The notes beneath the pieces are model-generated. The model was not told the DNA's origin. It saw only the letters and a program-made list of their open reading frames with translations, and made no database searches. 64,000 nt of DNA from Capillibacterium thermochitinicola (lineage in GTDB: Bacteria > Bacillota > UBA4882 > UBA10575). The translations under genes and the position numbers were made by a program. Below are positions 1-10,900 of the stretch, piece after piece (positions within the stretch are counted from its first letter, which is position 1; each line of letters opens with the position of its first letter). The stretch lies in NCBI RefSeq assembly GCF_013664685.1, contig NZ_JAAKDE010000008.1, positions 53,589-117,588 on the forward strand. Reading direction: 5' to 3'.

Positions 1-420
1 CGGCAGCTGACCACCCCGTACGGATGGCAATTGTTGCTTTTTGCTTTTGCGGTGATCTGGGGAACCGATACCGGGGCTTATTTTATCGGTTCGGCAATGG
101 GGAAGACCCCGCTTGCCCCCCGGCTCAGCCCCAAAAAAACCGTCGAAGGGGCCGTGGGGGGACTTGTCGTCGGGACGCTCACCGGCGTTATTTTGGGCCT
201 CTTTTTCCAGCTGCCCCTTTTCTGGTTGGTCGGTACCGGAATTTTGGCCAGTTTTGTCGGGCAGATCGGGGATTTGTTTGCCTCTTTTCTGAAGCGGATT
301 GCCGGTGTTAAAGATTCAGGCCGCTTTCTTCCCGGCCACGGCGGCGTCATTGATCGTTTTGACAGTGCCTTGTTTTCCTTACCGGTCGTTTACTACCTGG
401 CTTTATTTCTGCTTAGATAA
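1..420 (+). CDS. cdsA: Phosphatidate cytidylyltransferase, C-terminal part (cut by window edge)
   Basis: The reading frame is open from base 1, so the N-terminus lies outside the window and only 139 residues are visible. CdsA makes CDP-diacylglycerol from phosphatidate and CTP in the cytoplasmic membrane. The visible part has hydrophobic membrane segments and the family signature near its C-terminus (KRIAGVKDSGRFLPGHGG followed by VIDRFD), with the Lys-Asp and Asp-Arg-x-Asp residues that bind metal and substrate. The position upstream of dxr and rseP is the usual one in Bacillota, where uppS normally precedes it. Confidence 0.95.
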   Translation, partial: RQLTTPYGWQLLLFAFAVIWGTDTGAYFIGSAMGKTPLAPRLSPKKTVEGAVGGLVVGTLTGVILGLFFQLPLFWLVGTGILASFVGQIGDLFASFLKRIAGVKDSGRFLPGHGGVIDRFDSALFSLPVVYYLALFLLR

Positions 421-434
421 ATACGGAGCATGAT

Positions 435-1535
435 TTGCCCGTTTCGGACGTATGCTTAAACCGGGTGGTGGCGGTGGCGGTTCCGAAACAAATCCGTTTA
501 AATATCGTTTTTTTTCTGTGCATCTTCCTGTTATTTTTACTGATCAAATACCTTTTTCCGCTGGTTAGACCCTTTTTTTTCGGGCTTATAATTGCCTATT
601 TGATCGAGAAGCCGGTGACTTTGCTTGGCCGGTGGTGTGGTTTTCCGCGGCAACCGGCGGTTATTATTGTTTTGTTGCTTACCCTCTGCTTCCTTGGTCT
701 TGGGTTGACCCTTTTCTTTGCCGGACTTTACCAGGAGACCAAGGAGCTTTTGCTGGTGTTGCCGACGCAGATCCAGCGCCTAGGTCAGGGCTGGGAACGC
801 TTGAAAATGGAGCTCGCCGCCCGGCTGCAATTGCCGGAAGATTTTTGGCAATACGACCGGTTGTGGATGGAGAATCTCCGGAATGCGGTCAGCAGCCTCC
901 TGGCCCGGGTTTTGAATGTATTCCGCGGCTTCCCCGTCTTTCTCTTCAACTTACTACTCAGTGGTTTTACCGCCTATTTTCTTAGCCGGGACCGGGACAA
1001 AATTCGGCGCTTCTTTTTTTCCTTCTTTCCTTTCCACTGGCGACAGACGATCAGCACCCTCCACCGGCAAACCCTGGCGACTGGGTGGCGCTTCCTCAAA
1101 ACCCAGCTATTGCTGGCGATGATTACCGGACTGCTTTCGATGGTGGGCTTGGCGGTGTTGGGTTTTACGAAACCTTGGGTGGTCGGAAGCCTCCTCGGCC
1201 TTTTGGATTTTCTCCCCCTGGTGGGCCCGGCCCTGGTTTACCTGCCTTGGATTGGATGGCAACTGGCGGTGGGAAAGATGAGGAGCGCTTGCTTTTTGAC
1301 GTGTCTTTTCCTTTTTACCTTGGGCATCAGGCAACTGCTCGAGGTTCGGCTGGTCGGGGCGACCTTGGGTCTCCATCCGTTGCTGGTCCTCGCCTCATTG
1401 TACATTGGGGTTAAGACCTTAGGGGTTGGCGGGCTATTATTTGGGTCCATCTTTTGTGTGCTGATTCGTACTTTGTATCAAGGTCTGTTTACCTACAATC
1501 TGAAAAACGTTTTAGGCTTGAATCAAGGTGATTAA
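435..1535 (+). CDS. AI-2E family permease-like membrane protein
   Basis: This 366-residue protein starts at TTG, six bases after a GGAG. Hydrophobic segments occur near residues 25-45, 48-62, 75-100, 160-185 and then several more from 230 to the end, the layout of the AI-2E transporter/PerM family (PF01594). Typical family features are the early RPFFFGLIIAYLIEKP-like segment and the late GLLDFLPLVGP motif. Substrates of the family are mostly unknown; some members export autoinducer-2 or act as sodium/proton antiporters, so transport is inferred. It sits 14 bases after cdsA and two bases before dxr, clearly within the operon. Confidence 0.88.
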   Translation: MPVSDVCLNRVVAVAVPKQIRLNIVFFLCIFLLFLLIKYLFPLVRPFFFGLIIAYLIEKPVTLLGRWCGFPRQPAVIIVLLLTLCFLGLGLTLFFAGLYQETKELLLVLPTQIQRLGQGWERLKMELAARLQLPEDFWQYDRLWMENLRNAVSSLLARVLNVFRGFPVFLFNLLLSGFTAYFLSRDRDKIRRFFFSFFPFHWRQTISTLHRQTLATGWRFLKTQLLLAMITGLLSMVGLAVLGFTKPWVVGSLLGLLDFLPLVGPALVYLPWIGWQLAVGKMRSACFLTCLFLFTLGIRQLLEVRLVGATLGLHPLLVLASLYIGVKTLGVGGLLFGSIFCVLIRTLYQGLFTYNLKNVLGLNQGD

Positions 1536-1537
1536 AG

Positions 1538-2713
1538 ATGCAAAAAAACTTGGTTATTCTGGGTGCCACGGGGTCGATTGGGCAGCAAACCCTGGACGTG
1601 GTGACCCGGGTTCTGGCCGCCGACTTTCGGGTTTATGGCCTTTCCGCCCACAACCGGGGGGATCGCTTGGCGGAACTGATCAGGAAACATTCTCCCCGCA
1701 AAGCGGTGGTGACCAACAGCGAGCAGTACGAGGAAGTTTTGGCCGCAACGGCCGGTTGGGAAGGGGAGCTTTTGTCCGGCCCCGACGGCCTGCTTGAATT
1801 GGTGACCGACCCGGCGGTGGATGTAGTCGTCTCCGCGGTGGTAGGGGCCGCCGGCATCCAACCGACGCTTGCCGCCCTGCAAGCCGGGAAAAAAGTAGCC
1901 CTCGCGAATAAGGAAAGCCTGGTCGCGGCCGGGGAATTGATTATGGCCGCGCTCAAGGGGGAAAGTTCGGCGGAGCTGATTCCGGTGGACAGTGAACATA
2001 GCGCCATCTTCCAATGCCTTCAAGCCGTCACGGAAACGGATCTAAAACAAGTGCACCTCACCGCTTCAGGGGGGCCCTTTGCCCGCTGGACAGTGGAAGA
2101 AATGAAGACCGTTACTCCTGAAGCGGCCCTGGCCCATCCCACTTGGCGGATGGGCGGGAAGATCACCATCGATTCGGCCACGTTGATGAATAAGGGATTG
2201 GAAGTGATCGAAGCCCACTGGTTATTCGGTCTGCCCTATGACCGGATTAAAGTGGTCATCCATCCGCAAAGCATTATCCACTCGCTGATCGAGTTGGTCG
2301 ACGGGAGTCTCCTTGCCCAACTGGGACCGGCTGATATGCGGTTGCCGATCCAATATGCTTTGACCTATCCGGAGCGGAAAGCGAACCCCTTTTCCCGGCT
2401 TGATCTGTATCAGCTTTCCGATCTCCAGTTCTATCCCCCCGACTTTAAACGGTTTCCCTGTCTGGAGCTGGCCTACGCCGCCGGCAAAGCGGGGGGTGTC
2501 TTGCCGACGGTCTTAAACGCCGCCAATGAGGAAGCGGTCTACGCGTTTCTGGGGAGACGGATTGGTTTTTTGGCCATTCCCCGCCTGATCGAGCGCGCGA
2601 TGAACGCCTATGAGCGGGGGAGTAGCCAAAGCCTTGATCTGGATACCATATTGGCAGTGGATGCTTGGACCCGCCGGTTAACCAGGCAGTTTATAGCCAG
2701 GGAATCAGGCTAG
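1538..2713 (+). CDS. dxr: 1-deoxy-D-xylulose 5-phosphate reductoisomerase
   Basis: Dxr converts 1-deoxy-D-xylulose 5-phosphate to 2-C-methyl-D-erythritol 4-phosphate with NADPH, the committed step of the MEP isoprenoid pathway. The 391 residues match the usual length. The N-terminal NADPH-binding loop GATGSIGQQTLDVV is near residues 8-21. The metal and substrate motifs follow: ALANKESLV, PVDSEHSAIFQCL, LTASGGPF and MNKGLEVIEAHWLF, then VIHPQSIIHSL. The ATG at 1538 follows an AAGGTG. Its neighbour ispG at 4340 belongs to the same pathway. Confidence 0.98.
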   Translation: MQKNLVILGATGSIGQQTLDVVTRVLAADFRVYGLSAHNRGDRLAELIRKHSPRKAVVTNSEQYEEVLAATAGWEGELLSGPDGLLELVTDPAVDVVVSAVVGAAGIQPTLAALQAGKKVALANKESLVAAGELIMAALKGESSAELIPVDSEHSAIFQCLQAVTETDLKQVHLTASGGPFARWTVEEMKTVTPEAALAHPTWRMGGKITIDSATLMNKGLEVIEAHWLFGLPYDRIKVVIHPQSIIHSLIELVDGSLLAQLGPADMRLPIQYALTYPERKANPFSRLDLYQLSDLQFYPPDFKRFPCLELAYAAGKAGGVLPTVLNAANEEAVYAFLGRRIGFLAIPRLIERAMNAYERGSSQSLDLDTILAVDAWTRRLTRQFIARESG

Positions 2714-2759
2714 GACGGTTGCCGGCGTGGGCGACTATTGATAAAGGGGGCAAATTGGT

Positions 2760-3842
2760 TTGTCGTGGACGACAATACCGGTTTTTATCCTTCTTTTCGG
2801 GTTTATCGTCCTGATTCACGAAGGAGGCCACTTTTTTTGTGCCCGTTTGTTCGGGGTCACGGTTCATGAGTTTGCCATTGGCATGGGACCAGCCGTCTTC
2901 CGCACCAAACGAAAAGGGGTTGTCTATTCTTTACGCCTGATCCCCTTCGGGGGTTATGTCAAAGTGGCGGGGATGGAGATTGTCCTGGAAGGGAAAGCGG
3001 CTAAACCACAGCCCGGCGAACGCCTCTTCAGGGACCTTTCCTATGGAAAGAAGATCTTGATGATGCTCAGCGGCCCCTTGAGCAATATCCTTTGCGCCCT
3101 TTTGACCTTTATTTTCATTGCGGCGGTCTTAGGCTTGCCCACCCAGCTCCAAAGTGAGCGGGCCGTTATCGGTTTTGTGGAGCCGAATTCGCCGGCTTAC
3201 GAAGCCGGGCTGGCGGCCGGGGATGAGATTGTTGCCATCAACGGGCAACCGGTTACGAAGTGGACGCAGCTGGCCGGTTTGATCCACCGGGCCGCCAACC
3301 AAAGGTTAAGGATCGAGTTTGTAAGAGGAGGACAGCATTTTGTCCGGGAGCTTATGCCTATCTACGATGCCACCTTGGAGGTGGCCCGGATCGGCATTTA
3401 CCCGGCTTATGCCGTAGAAAAACTTCCCTGGCCTGCCGCCGTCCGGTACGGGGTGACCATCACTGCTCAGCAGCTGGTGGCGATTCCGGTCAGTATCCTT
3501 AGGATGCTGGCCGGTCAGATGCGGCCGCAGTTTATTGGGCCGATCGGGATGGCGGGGATGATCGACCAGGCTTTAAAGTCCGGTTTATACCTGTTCTTCA
3601 CCATGGTGGCCAGTTTCAATCTTTTTCTCGGGATCTTCAATTTGTTGCCGATTCCTTTACCCTTGCTGGACGGCGGTTGGATTGTCATCTTTCTGCTGGA
3701 GGGGTTAAGAGGAAGGGAGTTTAAAGCGGAACATAAAATCGTGGCACAAGTCATCGGATTGGTCTTGATTATGGCCTTTTATCTTACGGTGGTTGGTGCC
3801 GACCTCAACAGTATGCTCCGGCGTTTGCTGCCGAAGGGTTAA
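2760..3842 (+). CDS. rseP: RseP/SpoIVFB-type site-2 zinc metalloprotease
   Basis: This intramembrane metalloprotease cleaves membrane-bound regulators or signal-peptide remnants. It starts at TTG behind AAAGGGGG. The zinc motif HEGGH is near residue 22 in the first membrane segment. A PDZ domain follows around residues 115-205 (GFVEPNSPAYEAGLAAGDEI), and the second metal-binding motif lies in a C-terminal membrane segment around residue 300. That motif reads NLLPIPLPLLDGG, whereas the family usually has NLLPIPxLDGG, so two residues appear inserted between the LPIP and LDGG parts. The dxr-rseP-ispG order is conserved in Bacillota. Confidence 0.95.
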   Translation: MSWTTIPVFILLFGFIVLIHEGGHFFCARLFGVTVHEFAIGMGPAVFRTKRKGVVYSLRLIPFGGYVKVAGMEIVLEGKAAKPQPGERLFRDLSYGKKILMMLSGPLSNILCALLTFIFIAAVLGLPTQLQSERAVIGFVEPNSPAYEAGLAAGDEIVAINGQPVTKWTQLAGLIHRAANQRLRIEFVRGGQHFVRELMPIYDATLEVARIGIYPAYAVEKLPWPAAVRYGVTITAQQLVAIPVSILRMLAGQMRPQFIGPIGMAGMIDQALKSGLYLFFTMVASFNLFLGIFNLLPIPLPLLDGGWIVIFLLEGLRGREFKAEHKIVAQVIGLVLIMAFYLTVVGADLNSMLRRLLPKG

Positions 3843-3856
3843 AGGAGGTTTTGACC

Positions 3857-4294
3857 GTGGCCGGAAAACGAAAAAGTCCGTGGCTGGACCCGAACAAAGA
3901 AGGCCGGGCGAAGGGCAGGCGCGGAAAACGGTATTGTGCCCGTTGCGGGAATACCGTTCAGCAAACCAGGATTTTAAAAGCGTATAATCTTTGTGAATTC
4001 TGTGTCCAAGAGATGATCAGGAAAAAAGAACGGAACTGGGTCTGCCTTGGTTGCGGCCGGTTTGCCCCCACCGAAGTGAAAGCGGGAATGGGCTACTGCC
4101 GCAACTGCCTTTGCCCGGCTTGTGGCCGGCCCGACCCGGTAGCGATCCCCAAATTGGGACTGTGCCGGGCCTGTGCCGAAACTGCCGGAGTTTTCTGTCT
4201 GCGGTGTGGGAAGGAAGCGCCGGCTCAAGTCCGGAAGAACCAAGGTTTTTGCGACCTTTGCGCCCAACGGAGACCAACGCCGGACAAGCTTTAG
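3857..4294 (+). CDS. Cysteine-rich multi-zinc-ribbon protein, unknown function
   Basis: This protein of about 145 residues is dominated by CxxC pairs: CARC, CEFC, CLGC, CRNC, CPAC, CRAC, CLRC and CDLC. These suggest four treble-clef or rubredoxin-like zinc knuckles after a basic N-terminus rich in Lys and Arg. The start is set at GTG 3857, eight bases after AAAGGAGG; an in-frame TTG at 3851 is too close to that site. It lies between rseP and ispG, a place usually empty in other Bacillota. Nucleic-acid binding or a metal-linked regulatory role is possible, but I do not recognise the family. Confidence 0.75.
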   Translation: MAGKRKSPWLDPNKEGRAKGRRGKRYCARCGNTVQQTRILKAYNLCEFCVQEMIRKKERNWVCLGCGRFAPTEVKAGMGYCRNCLCPACGRPDPVAIPKLGLCRACAETAGVFCLRCGKEAPAQVRKNQGFCDLCAQRRPTPDKL

Positions 4295-4339
4295 GCAGCT
4301 ATTTTAATCTTTGACAAACATGGCAGAAATGGGGAAATC

Positions 4340-5479
4340 ATGATGGAAAGAAAGCAGACCCGGCCGGTCCGGGTTGGGAACCTGGTAATCGGTGGCGGGG
4401 CACCAATTGTGGTCCAGTCGATGACCAACACCGACACGCGGGCGGTGGCGGCTACCCTTGGGCAGATCGAGGCGTTGGCCGCGGCCGGTTGCGAATTGAT
4501 CCGTGTTGCCGTTCCGGACCAGGAAGCCGCGGCCAAGCTCAAGGAGATCGTCCGGTACTCAAAACTCCCCGTGGTCGCCGATATCCATTTCGATTACCGC
4601 CTGGCGTTGGCGGCGATCGACGCCGGGGTGGCCAAGATTCGCCTGAACCCGGGGAATATTGGCGGGGCCGACCGGGTAAGGACCGTGGTCCGGGCCGCCA
4701 AAGCCAATGGCGTGGCCTTGCGGATCGGGGCTAACGCCGGTTCGCTGCACCGGGATTATTTGACGCGCTATAAAGGGGATGTGATCCAGGCGATGCTGGC
4801 GAGTGTGGAGGACCAATTGGCCCTGGTTACGGCGGACGGCTTTGATCAGATTGTAGTCTCGTTGAAATCATCGGATGTGGTGGAGACCATTGAGGTTAAT
4901 AAGGCCTTTGCCAAGCGGTGGGATTTTCCCCTCCATTTAGGCATCACCGAAGCGGGCATCAGGTGGCGGGGCACGATCAAGTCCGCGGTCGGGCTGGGGA
5001 TCTTGCTGCAACAGGGGATCGGCGATACAATCCGGGTGTCGCTGACCGGGGATCCGCGGCATGAAGTGACCGCGGCTTATGAGATCCTAAAAGCTCTCCA
5101 TTTACGGGAACACGGTCCGGTGGTCGTGGCCTGTCCGACCTGCGGACGCTGTCAGATCGGCTTGGAAGAATTGGTTGAGGGCGTAGAGGAACTGGTTCAG
5201 GATCTGCCTTACCCGTTGCATTTGGCGGTGATGGGGTGTGTGGTGAACGGCCCCGGCGAAGCCGCCCGGGCGGATCTCGGGATCGCCGGTGGAAAAGAAG
5301 CAGGATTGATCTTCCGGAACGGCGAAATCCTTCGCAAGGAGAAACAACCCCGGCTACTTCCGGCCTTTGCCGAGGAGCTGGCCCGGTTGATCCGGGAAAA
5401 ATATGGTGTTAATCTAAAGTTTAATCAGGCCGATTTCCGGCTGGAGGAACTAGAGGAAGAAGAAGGAGGTAAATCATGA
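4340..5479 (+). CDS. ispG: 4-hydroxy-3-methylbut-2-en-1-yl diphosphate synthase (flavodoxin/ferredoxin)
   Basis: IspG (GcpE) reductively converts MEcPP to HMBPP in the MEP pathway using a [4Fe-4S] cluster. The 379 residues fit the bacterial two-domain form: an N-terminal TIM barrel ([16 protein letters not shown] near the start, [11 protein letters not shown] around 80) and a C-terminal cluster domain. The cluster cysteines lie in [11 protein letters not shown] (about 259-269) and [11 protein letters not shown] (about 294-304), with the family's ligand Glu after VNGPGE. A second ATG at 4343 is an equally good start. The stop overlaps the proS start by four bases (ATGA), implying translational coupling. 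Confidence 0.98.
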   Translation: MMERKQTRPVRVGNLVIGGGAPIVVQSMTNTDTRAVAATLGQIEALAAAGCELIRVAVPDQEAAAKLKEIVRYSKLPVVADIHFDYRLALAAIDAGVAKIRLNPGNIGGADRVRTVVRAAKANGVALRIGANAGSLHRDYLTRYKGDVIQAMLASVEDQLALVTADGFDQIVVSLKSSDVVETIEVNKAFAKRWDFPLHLGITEAGIRWRGTIKSAVGLGILLQQGIGDTIRVSLTGDPRHEVTAAYEILKALHLREHGPVVVACPTCGRCQIGLEELVEGVEELVQDLPYPLHLAVMGCVVNGPGEAARADLGIAGGKEAGLIFRNGEILRKEKQPRLLPAFAEELARLIREKYGVNLKFNQADFRLEELEEEEGGKS

Positions 5480-7188
5480 GATACAGCCAGTACTATATTC
5501 CAACCCTGCGGGAGGTCCCTTCCGAAGCGGAACTGGACAGTCACAAGTTGATGCTGCGGGCCGGGATGATCCGGAAAGCTGCGGCGGGGATCTACAGCTT
5601 TTTACCCTTGGCCCAACGGGTACTGAAAAAGATCATCCGCATTGTTGAGGAAGAGATGGACCGGGCGGGCGGGATGCAAGTTTTGCTCCCGATTGTTCAG
5701 CCGGCTGAGATTTGGCACCAGACGGGCCGGTGGGACGTCTATGGTGATGAGATGTTCCGTTTGCAAGACCGCCACGGACGGGATTTCTGCCTGGGACCCA
5801 CCCATGAAGAGATGATCACCACTCTGCTCAAGAACGAGGTCCGTTCCTACCGCGACCTGCCCTTGCGTATTTACCAGATTCAGAACAAATACCGGGACGA
5901 GATCCGGCCGCGTTTCGGAGTGATGCGGGCCCGGGAGTTTATCATGAAAGACCTCTATTCTTTCGACCGGGATGAGGAAGGGTTAAACCGGAGCTACGAG
6001 GCGATGTATGAGGCCTACACAAGGATCTTTACCCGCTGCGGTCTAAAGTTCCGGGCGGTGGAAGCCGATTCGGGGGCCATTGGCGGTGAGGTGAGCCATG
6101 AATTTATGGTGCTGGCTCCGGCGGGCGAAGCAGTGATCCTTTACTGTGAAGGCTGCAATTATGCGGCGAATGATGAAAAAGCCACGGCCGCTTTGCCGGA
6201 AACGGCGGCCGAACCGCTGCTGGCGGTTGAAAAGGTGGCCACGCCCAACCAGGCGACGGTGGCGGAAGTGACGGCCTTCCTCAAGGTGGCTCCCGAAAAA
6301 CTAATCAAAACCCTCTTTTATAAAACCGAGTCCGAGTTCATTGCGGTTCTCGTCCGGGGTGATGATGATCTTAACGAAATTAAACTGGGGAATTTGTTGA
6401 ATCAGCCTTATTGGTTGGCCGCACCGGAAGAGATCGCCGAAAAACTTGGATTACCGGTCGGCTACGTCGGACCGGTCGGCCTTAAGGAAAAAGGGGTTAA
6501 AGTCTTCGCCGACCTCAGAATTCAGACGATGAAGAACGCAATTTGTGGTGCGAACGAGCAAGACTTTCATCTCCGCCATGTTAACCTGGAGCGGGATTTT
6601 ACCGTGGATACCTTCGCCGATCTCCGACTGGCGAAAGCGGGTGACGCTTGCGTCCATTGCGGGCAGCCGCTTCAGGAGACCAGAGGGGTGGAAGTCGGAC
6701 ACATCTTTAAACTGGGGACCAAGTACAGCAGTGCGTTAAACGCGACCTTCCGCGATGAGGATGGCGTGGAAAAACCCTTTATCATGGGCTGTTATGGGAT
6801 CGGGATCAGCCGCATTATGGCCGCGGCGATTGAGCAGAATAACGATGAAAACGGGATCAAGTGGCCGCTGCCGATTGCTCCCTTCCAGGTGATTATTTTG
6901 GCCCTGGGCGAGGAACAGAAAGCCGCGGCGGAACAGATCTACCGGGAACTTACCGCCGCCGGTGTGGAAGTACTTTATGACGATCGTGACGAGCGGCCGG
7001 GGGTTAAGTTTAAGGATGCGGATTTGATCGGCATTCCCCTGCGCCTGACGGTTGGACCGAAGAGTTTGGCCCAGGGCGAAGTGGAAGTGAAGGTCCGGAT
7101 GACGGGAGAAGATTTCCGTTGGCCTTTGGCGGAGATCACGGCACGGGTATTAGCCTATATCAAAGAGCATGATCCGGTCGGTGCTTAG
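5476..7188 (+). CDS. proS: Prolyl-tRNA synthetase, bacterial type with editing domain
   Basis: ProS charges tRNA-Pro. The 570-residue length and order are those of the bacterial class II enzyme. Class II motif 1 lies in the first 60 residues, motif 2 around 140-150 ([20 protein letters not shown]) and motif 3 near 450 ([13 protein letters not shown]). The YbaK-like cis-editing insertion occupies roughly 235-385, and the anticodon-binding domain spans about 475-570. A strong GAAGGAGG site precedes the ATG, which overlaps the ispG stop. Confidence 0.98.
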   Translation: MRYSQYYIPTLREVPSEAELDSHKLMLRAGMIRKAAAGIYSFLPLAQRVLKKIIRIVEEEMDRAGGMQVLLPIVQPAEIWHQTGRWDVYGDEMFRLQDRHGRDFCLGPTHEEMITTLLKNEVRSYRDLPLRIYQIQNKYRDEIRPRFGVMRAREFIMKDLYSFDRDEEGLNRSYEAMYEAYTRIFTRCGLKFRAVEADSGAIGGEVSHEFMVLAPAGEAVILYCEGCNYAANDEKATAALPETAAEPLLAVEKVATPNQATVAEVTAFLKVAPEKLIKTLFYKTESEFIAVLVRGDDDLNEIKLGNLLNQPYWLAAPEEIAEKLGLPVGYVGPVGLKEKGVKVFADLRIQTMKNAICGANEQDFHLRHVNLERDFTVDTFADLRLAKAGDACVHCGQPLQETRGVEVGHIFKLGTKYSSALNATFRDEDGVEKPFIMGCYGIGISRIMAAAIEQNNDENGIKWPLPIAPFQVIILALGEEQKAAAEQIYRELTAAGVEVLYDDRDERPGVKFKDADLIGIPLRLTVGPKSLAQGEVEVKVRMTGEDFRWPLAEITARVLAYIKEHDPVGA

Positions 7189-7227
7189 CGTCCGAAACTT
7201 AATCCAGTTATTATCAGGAAAGCCGGG

Positions 7228-7875
7228 GTGATTAGGTTGGAGGTTGCTGCCGTTATTCCCGCCTATAACGAGGCGAAAAATATCGGCCGGGTCTTGGCGC
7301 CGCTCCGGGGCTGTTCCGAATTATCTCAGGTGATCGTGGTGAGCGACGGGTCAACGGACCAAACTGCCGCGGTGGCCAGAAAGATGGGGGCCCAGGTGAT
7401 TGAATTACCAAAGAACAAAGGAAAAGGGGCGGCGGTGATGGCGGGAGTCGCGGCGACCACGGCCGAAGTTATCCTCCTCCTCGACGCCGACCTGATCGGG
7501 TTAACCGCCCAGCATGTGAAAACCCTGCTTGAGCCCATCTTTACCCAGGAAGCGATGATGACGATCGGTTGTTTTAGCGGAGGACGGCTGGCCACCGATC
7601 TTTCACAACATATGGCACCAAAACTTAACGGGCAGCGGGCGATCCGGCGGGAGTTGTTGGTCGCCCATCCCGAGTTGGCCCAGAGCGGATACGGATTTGA
7701 AGTGGTTATGAACCGTTTGGCCCAGGTTAACCGGTATAAAGTGGTCTGGGTTGATCTTCCGCACCTGAGCCAGGTGCTCAAGGAGGAGAAGCTGGGACTG
7801 GCGCGGGGGGTTGCCGCGCGGATGCGGATGTACTGGCAGATTCTCCGTGCTTTGGTCACGGTTAAACTGCAATGA
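7228..7875 (+). CDS. Family 2 glycosyltransferase
   Basis: This 215-residue GT-A fold protein begins EVAAVIPAYNEAKNIGRVL, with a nucleotide-sugar pocket VVSDGSTDQTA near residues 33-43 and the metal-binding LLDADLIGL around 86-94. It lacks obvious membrane helices. The pattern resembles glucosyl-3-phosphoglycerate synthase-like and polyprenol-phosphate sugar transferases, but the acceptor cannot be told from sequence alone. The start is GTG 7228; TTG 7237 is an alternative. It is inserted between proS and polC, which are usually adjacent in Bacillota. Confidence 0.85.
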   Translation: MIRLEVAAVIPAYNEAKNIGRVLAPLRGCSELSQVIVVSDGSTDQTAAVARKMGAQVIELPKNKGKGAAVMAGVAATTAEVILLLDADLIGLTAQHVKTLLEPIFTQEAMMTIGCFSGGRLATDLSQHMAPKLNGQRAIRRELLVAHPELAQSGYGFEVVMNRLAQVNRYKVVWVDLPHLSQVLKEEKLGLARGVAARMRMYWQILRALVTVKLQ

Positions 7876-7934
7876 TGCAGTAATAAAGAAGCTTTTGGTA
7901 ATTTGCTTTGCAACAAAAACCGGCGGAGGTCATG

Positions 7935-10900
7935 ATGGCAAAAGAGTATCGGATTGTACCGAAGGCAAAGACTTTAGCGGAGCTAAGGGGGATTGATCAG
8001 ATCTCCCTTTTCTTTCCTGAAACGCAGAGTTTGGCGGAGACCGAGATTGAACAGATCATTGTCGACTGTGAAACGCGAGAGGTCGTTTTACGCCTAAAGG
8101 CGAACGGCGGTTGGAATCAGGAGATCCAAGAGCGTTTGGCGGCGCAGTTTTCCGGATTACTCAATGCCAAGTGCAAAGTGGAGCTGCTCCCGGCGGCCGC
8201 CAACGCCCAGCCCGCCTCTGCGCCAACGGTCACAGAGGAAACCCTGAGCGCAGTGTTGAAAGAGCGTTTTCCATCGGTATTTGCCTGGCTCGCTTCACCG
8301 CCCCTGTCATTGGACCGGACCACCAACCGTCTTACCCTCCGGGTCAATTCGTCTTTAGCGGTGGATTACATCCGGGCGCGGGAAAAACAACTGCTGGCCT
8401 GCTTACCGCCGCTTGATGGTAAGGGTTTCAAGCTCAATTATGAAATTGAAGAAGAACCTTTGGAACCGCCCGCCCCGCCCGAATATTTTTACGAACCGAG
8501 CATCCCGGTCGTGGAAACGAAGACCGTGCCGGAGGCGCCACAGACCAATGCGGTGCTCTTGGGGCGGAAGATTAAAGAAGAGCCGGTCCCAATTAACACC
8601 GTGACCGCCGAGATGGAAACGGTTGTGATTGAAGGGGAAGTTTTAAAGACGGAAGTCCGGACCATGAAATCCGGCCGTAACTTGCTTCTTTTTGACCTGA
8701 CCGATTATTCCGATTCCATCTCGGTCAAGGCCTTTGTCCCACCCAAACAGGAAACTGCGCCCGCAATCGAGAAAGGGATGTGGTTACGGGTTAAAGGTGA
8801 TTTGCAATATGATGAGTATGCCAAAGAAACTGTTTTGATGGCCAACAGTATCCAGCAGGTGCCGAGTCCCAAAATAACGGATGATGCCGCCGAGAAACGG
8901 ATTGAGTTGCACTTGCACACAAAGATGTCGGCGATGGACAGTATCGTCGAACTGGAGAAGGCGATCAAGATGGCCGCCGACTGGGGCCATGAAGCCCTGG
9001 CCATTACCGACCACGGGGTGGTTTATGCTTTTCCCGAGGCGGCCCGTTTGGGCAAGAAATATGGGATCAAGATTATCTATGGCATAGAAGGCTACCTGGT
9101 CAATGACCAGGAACCGATCGTCACCAGTGCTCCCGCCTGCGCTTTTCATGAGCGGCCAATCGTGGTGGTTGATATCGAAACCACCGGTTTCAATCCGGAA
9201 TGGAACGAGCTTTTGGAGATCGGGGCGGTTAAGATTGTCAACGGGGTGGTGACCGAGACCTTTACCCGACTGGTCCGCCCGACCCGGCCGGTTCCCTATA
9301 AAATTGAGCAGTTGACCGGGATAACCGAGGAGATGGTGAAAGACGCCCCGCCGCCCGGGGAAGTATTGACCGAGTTCATGACCTTTGTGGGGGATGCGGT
9401 TTTTGTTGCCCACAACGCCCAATTTGACTACAGTTTTCTCCGGGCAAAGCTCAAAAAACATTTACAAGTAGAGTTTAACCCGCCCGTCGCCGATACGCTG
9501 GCGCTCAGCCGGGCGCTCTGGCCGCACCTGAAGAGCCACCGTCTGGATATGTTGGCGAAAGAACTTGGCATTATTCAGGAGCAACACCACCGGGCGGGGG
9601 ATGATGCCCTCACCGCTTGGCAGATCCTCGAGAAAGCGCTGGCCCTTTGTAAGGAACAATCCTTGACGCGCTGGGTGGATCTGAACACTTTGACGTACGA
9701 GCAAAAGGTGGAGAATTTACACCCCTATCATATTGTTCTTTTGGCCCAAAACCAAACGGGGTTGCGTAATTTATACCGGTTGGTTTCGGCATCCCATGTG
9801 GAACATTTCCACCGCCACCCCCGGATTCCCCGTTCCCTTTTAAACAGGTACCGGGAAGGGCTCATTGTGGGTTCGGCCTGTGAAGCCGGGGAGCTTTTTA
9901 CCGCTTTGCTCAACGGGGTCGATGAGAGTAAGGTGCGGGAAATTGCCGCCTTCTATGACTATTTGGAGATTCAGCCTTTGGCGAACAATGAATTCTTAGT
10001 CCGCGAGGGACGGCTCAGCCGCGAGCAATTGATGGCCTTGAATGAGAAGATTTGCCGGTTGGGAGCAGAATTGAACAAACCGGTGGTCGCCACCGGTGAT
10101 GTACACTTCCTCCGTCCCCAGGACGCCATCTTCCGCCGCATTTTACTTGCCGGGCAGGGGTACGAGGATGCCGACCAGCAGCCCCCCTTATACTTGCGGA
10201 CGACCGAAGAAATGCTGGCCGAATTTGCGTATTTAGGTGAAGAACTGGCCCGCCAGGTGGTGATTGAAGCGCCGAAACAAGTTGCGGCGTGGATCGGCGA
10301 GGTCAAACCGATTCCCGATCAATTCTACCCCCCGCATATTCCCGGGGCGGACGAGGAGATCCGTACCATGGCTTACCGCCGCGCGGAGGAGCTATACGGT
10401 TCGCCTCTCCCGTCGGTGGTGGTGGATCGTCTTGAGTTGGAACTGAAAAGTATCATCGGCCACGGATACGCCGTCCTGTATCTGATCGCGGCCAAACTGG
10501 TGAAAAAGTCGTTGGACGACGGTTATCTGGTGGGCTCCCGGGGTTCGGTCGGGTCGTCCTTTGTGGCCACCATGTGCGGGATTACGGAAGTTAATCCCCT
10601 GCCGGCCCACTACCGTTGCGCCGAGTGTTATTATACCGAATTTATGGCGACCGGCGCCATCGGCTCGGGTTTTGACCTTCCGGATAAAGTTTGCCCGCGG
10701 TGTGGCGCGGTGCTGCTCAAGGATGGTCAGGATATTCCGTTTGCGACCTTTATGGGATTTGAAGGGGATAAAGAGCCCGATATTGACCTTAATTTCTCCG
10801 GTGAATACCAGCCGGTGGTTCTCCGGTTTACGGAGGAGTTGTTCGGCAAAGGCAATGTCTTCCGGGCGGGAACGATCACCGGGTTGGCCGAGAAGACGGC

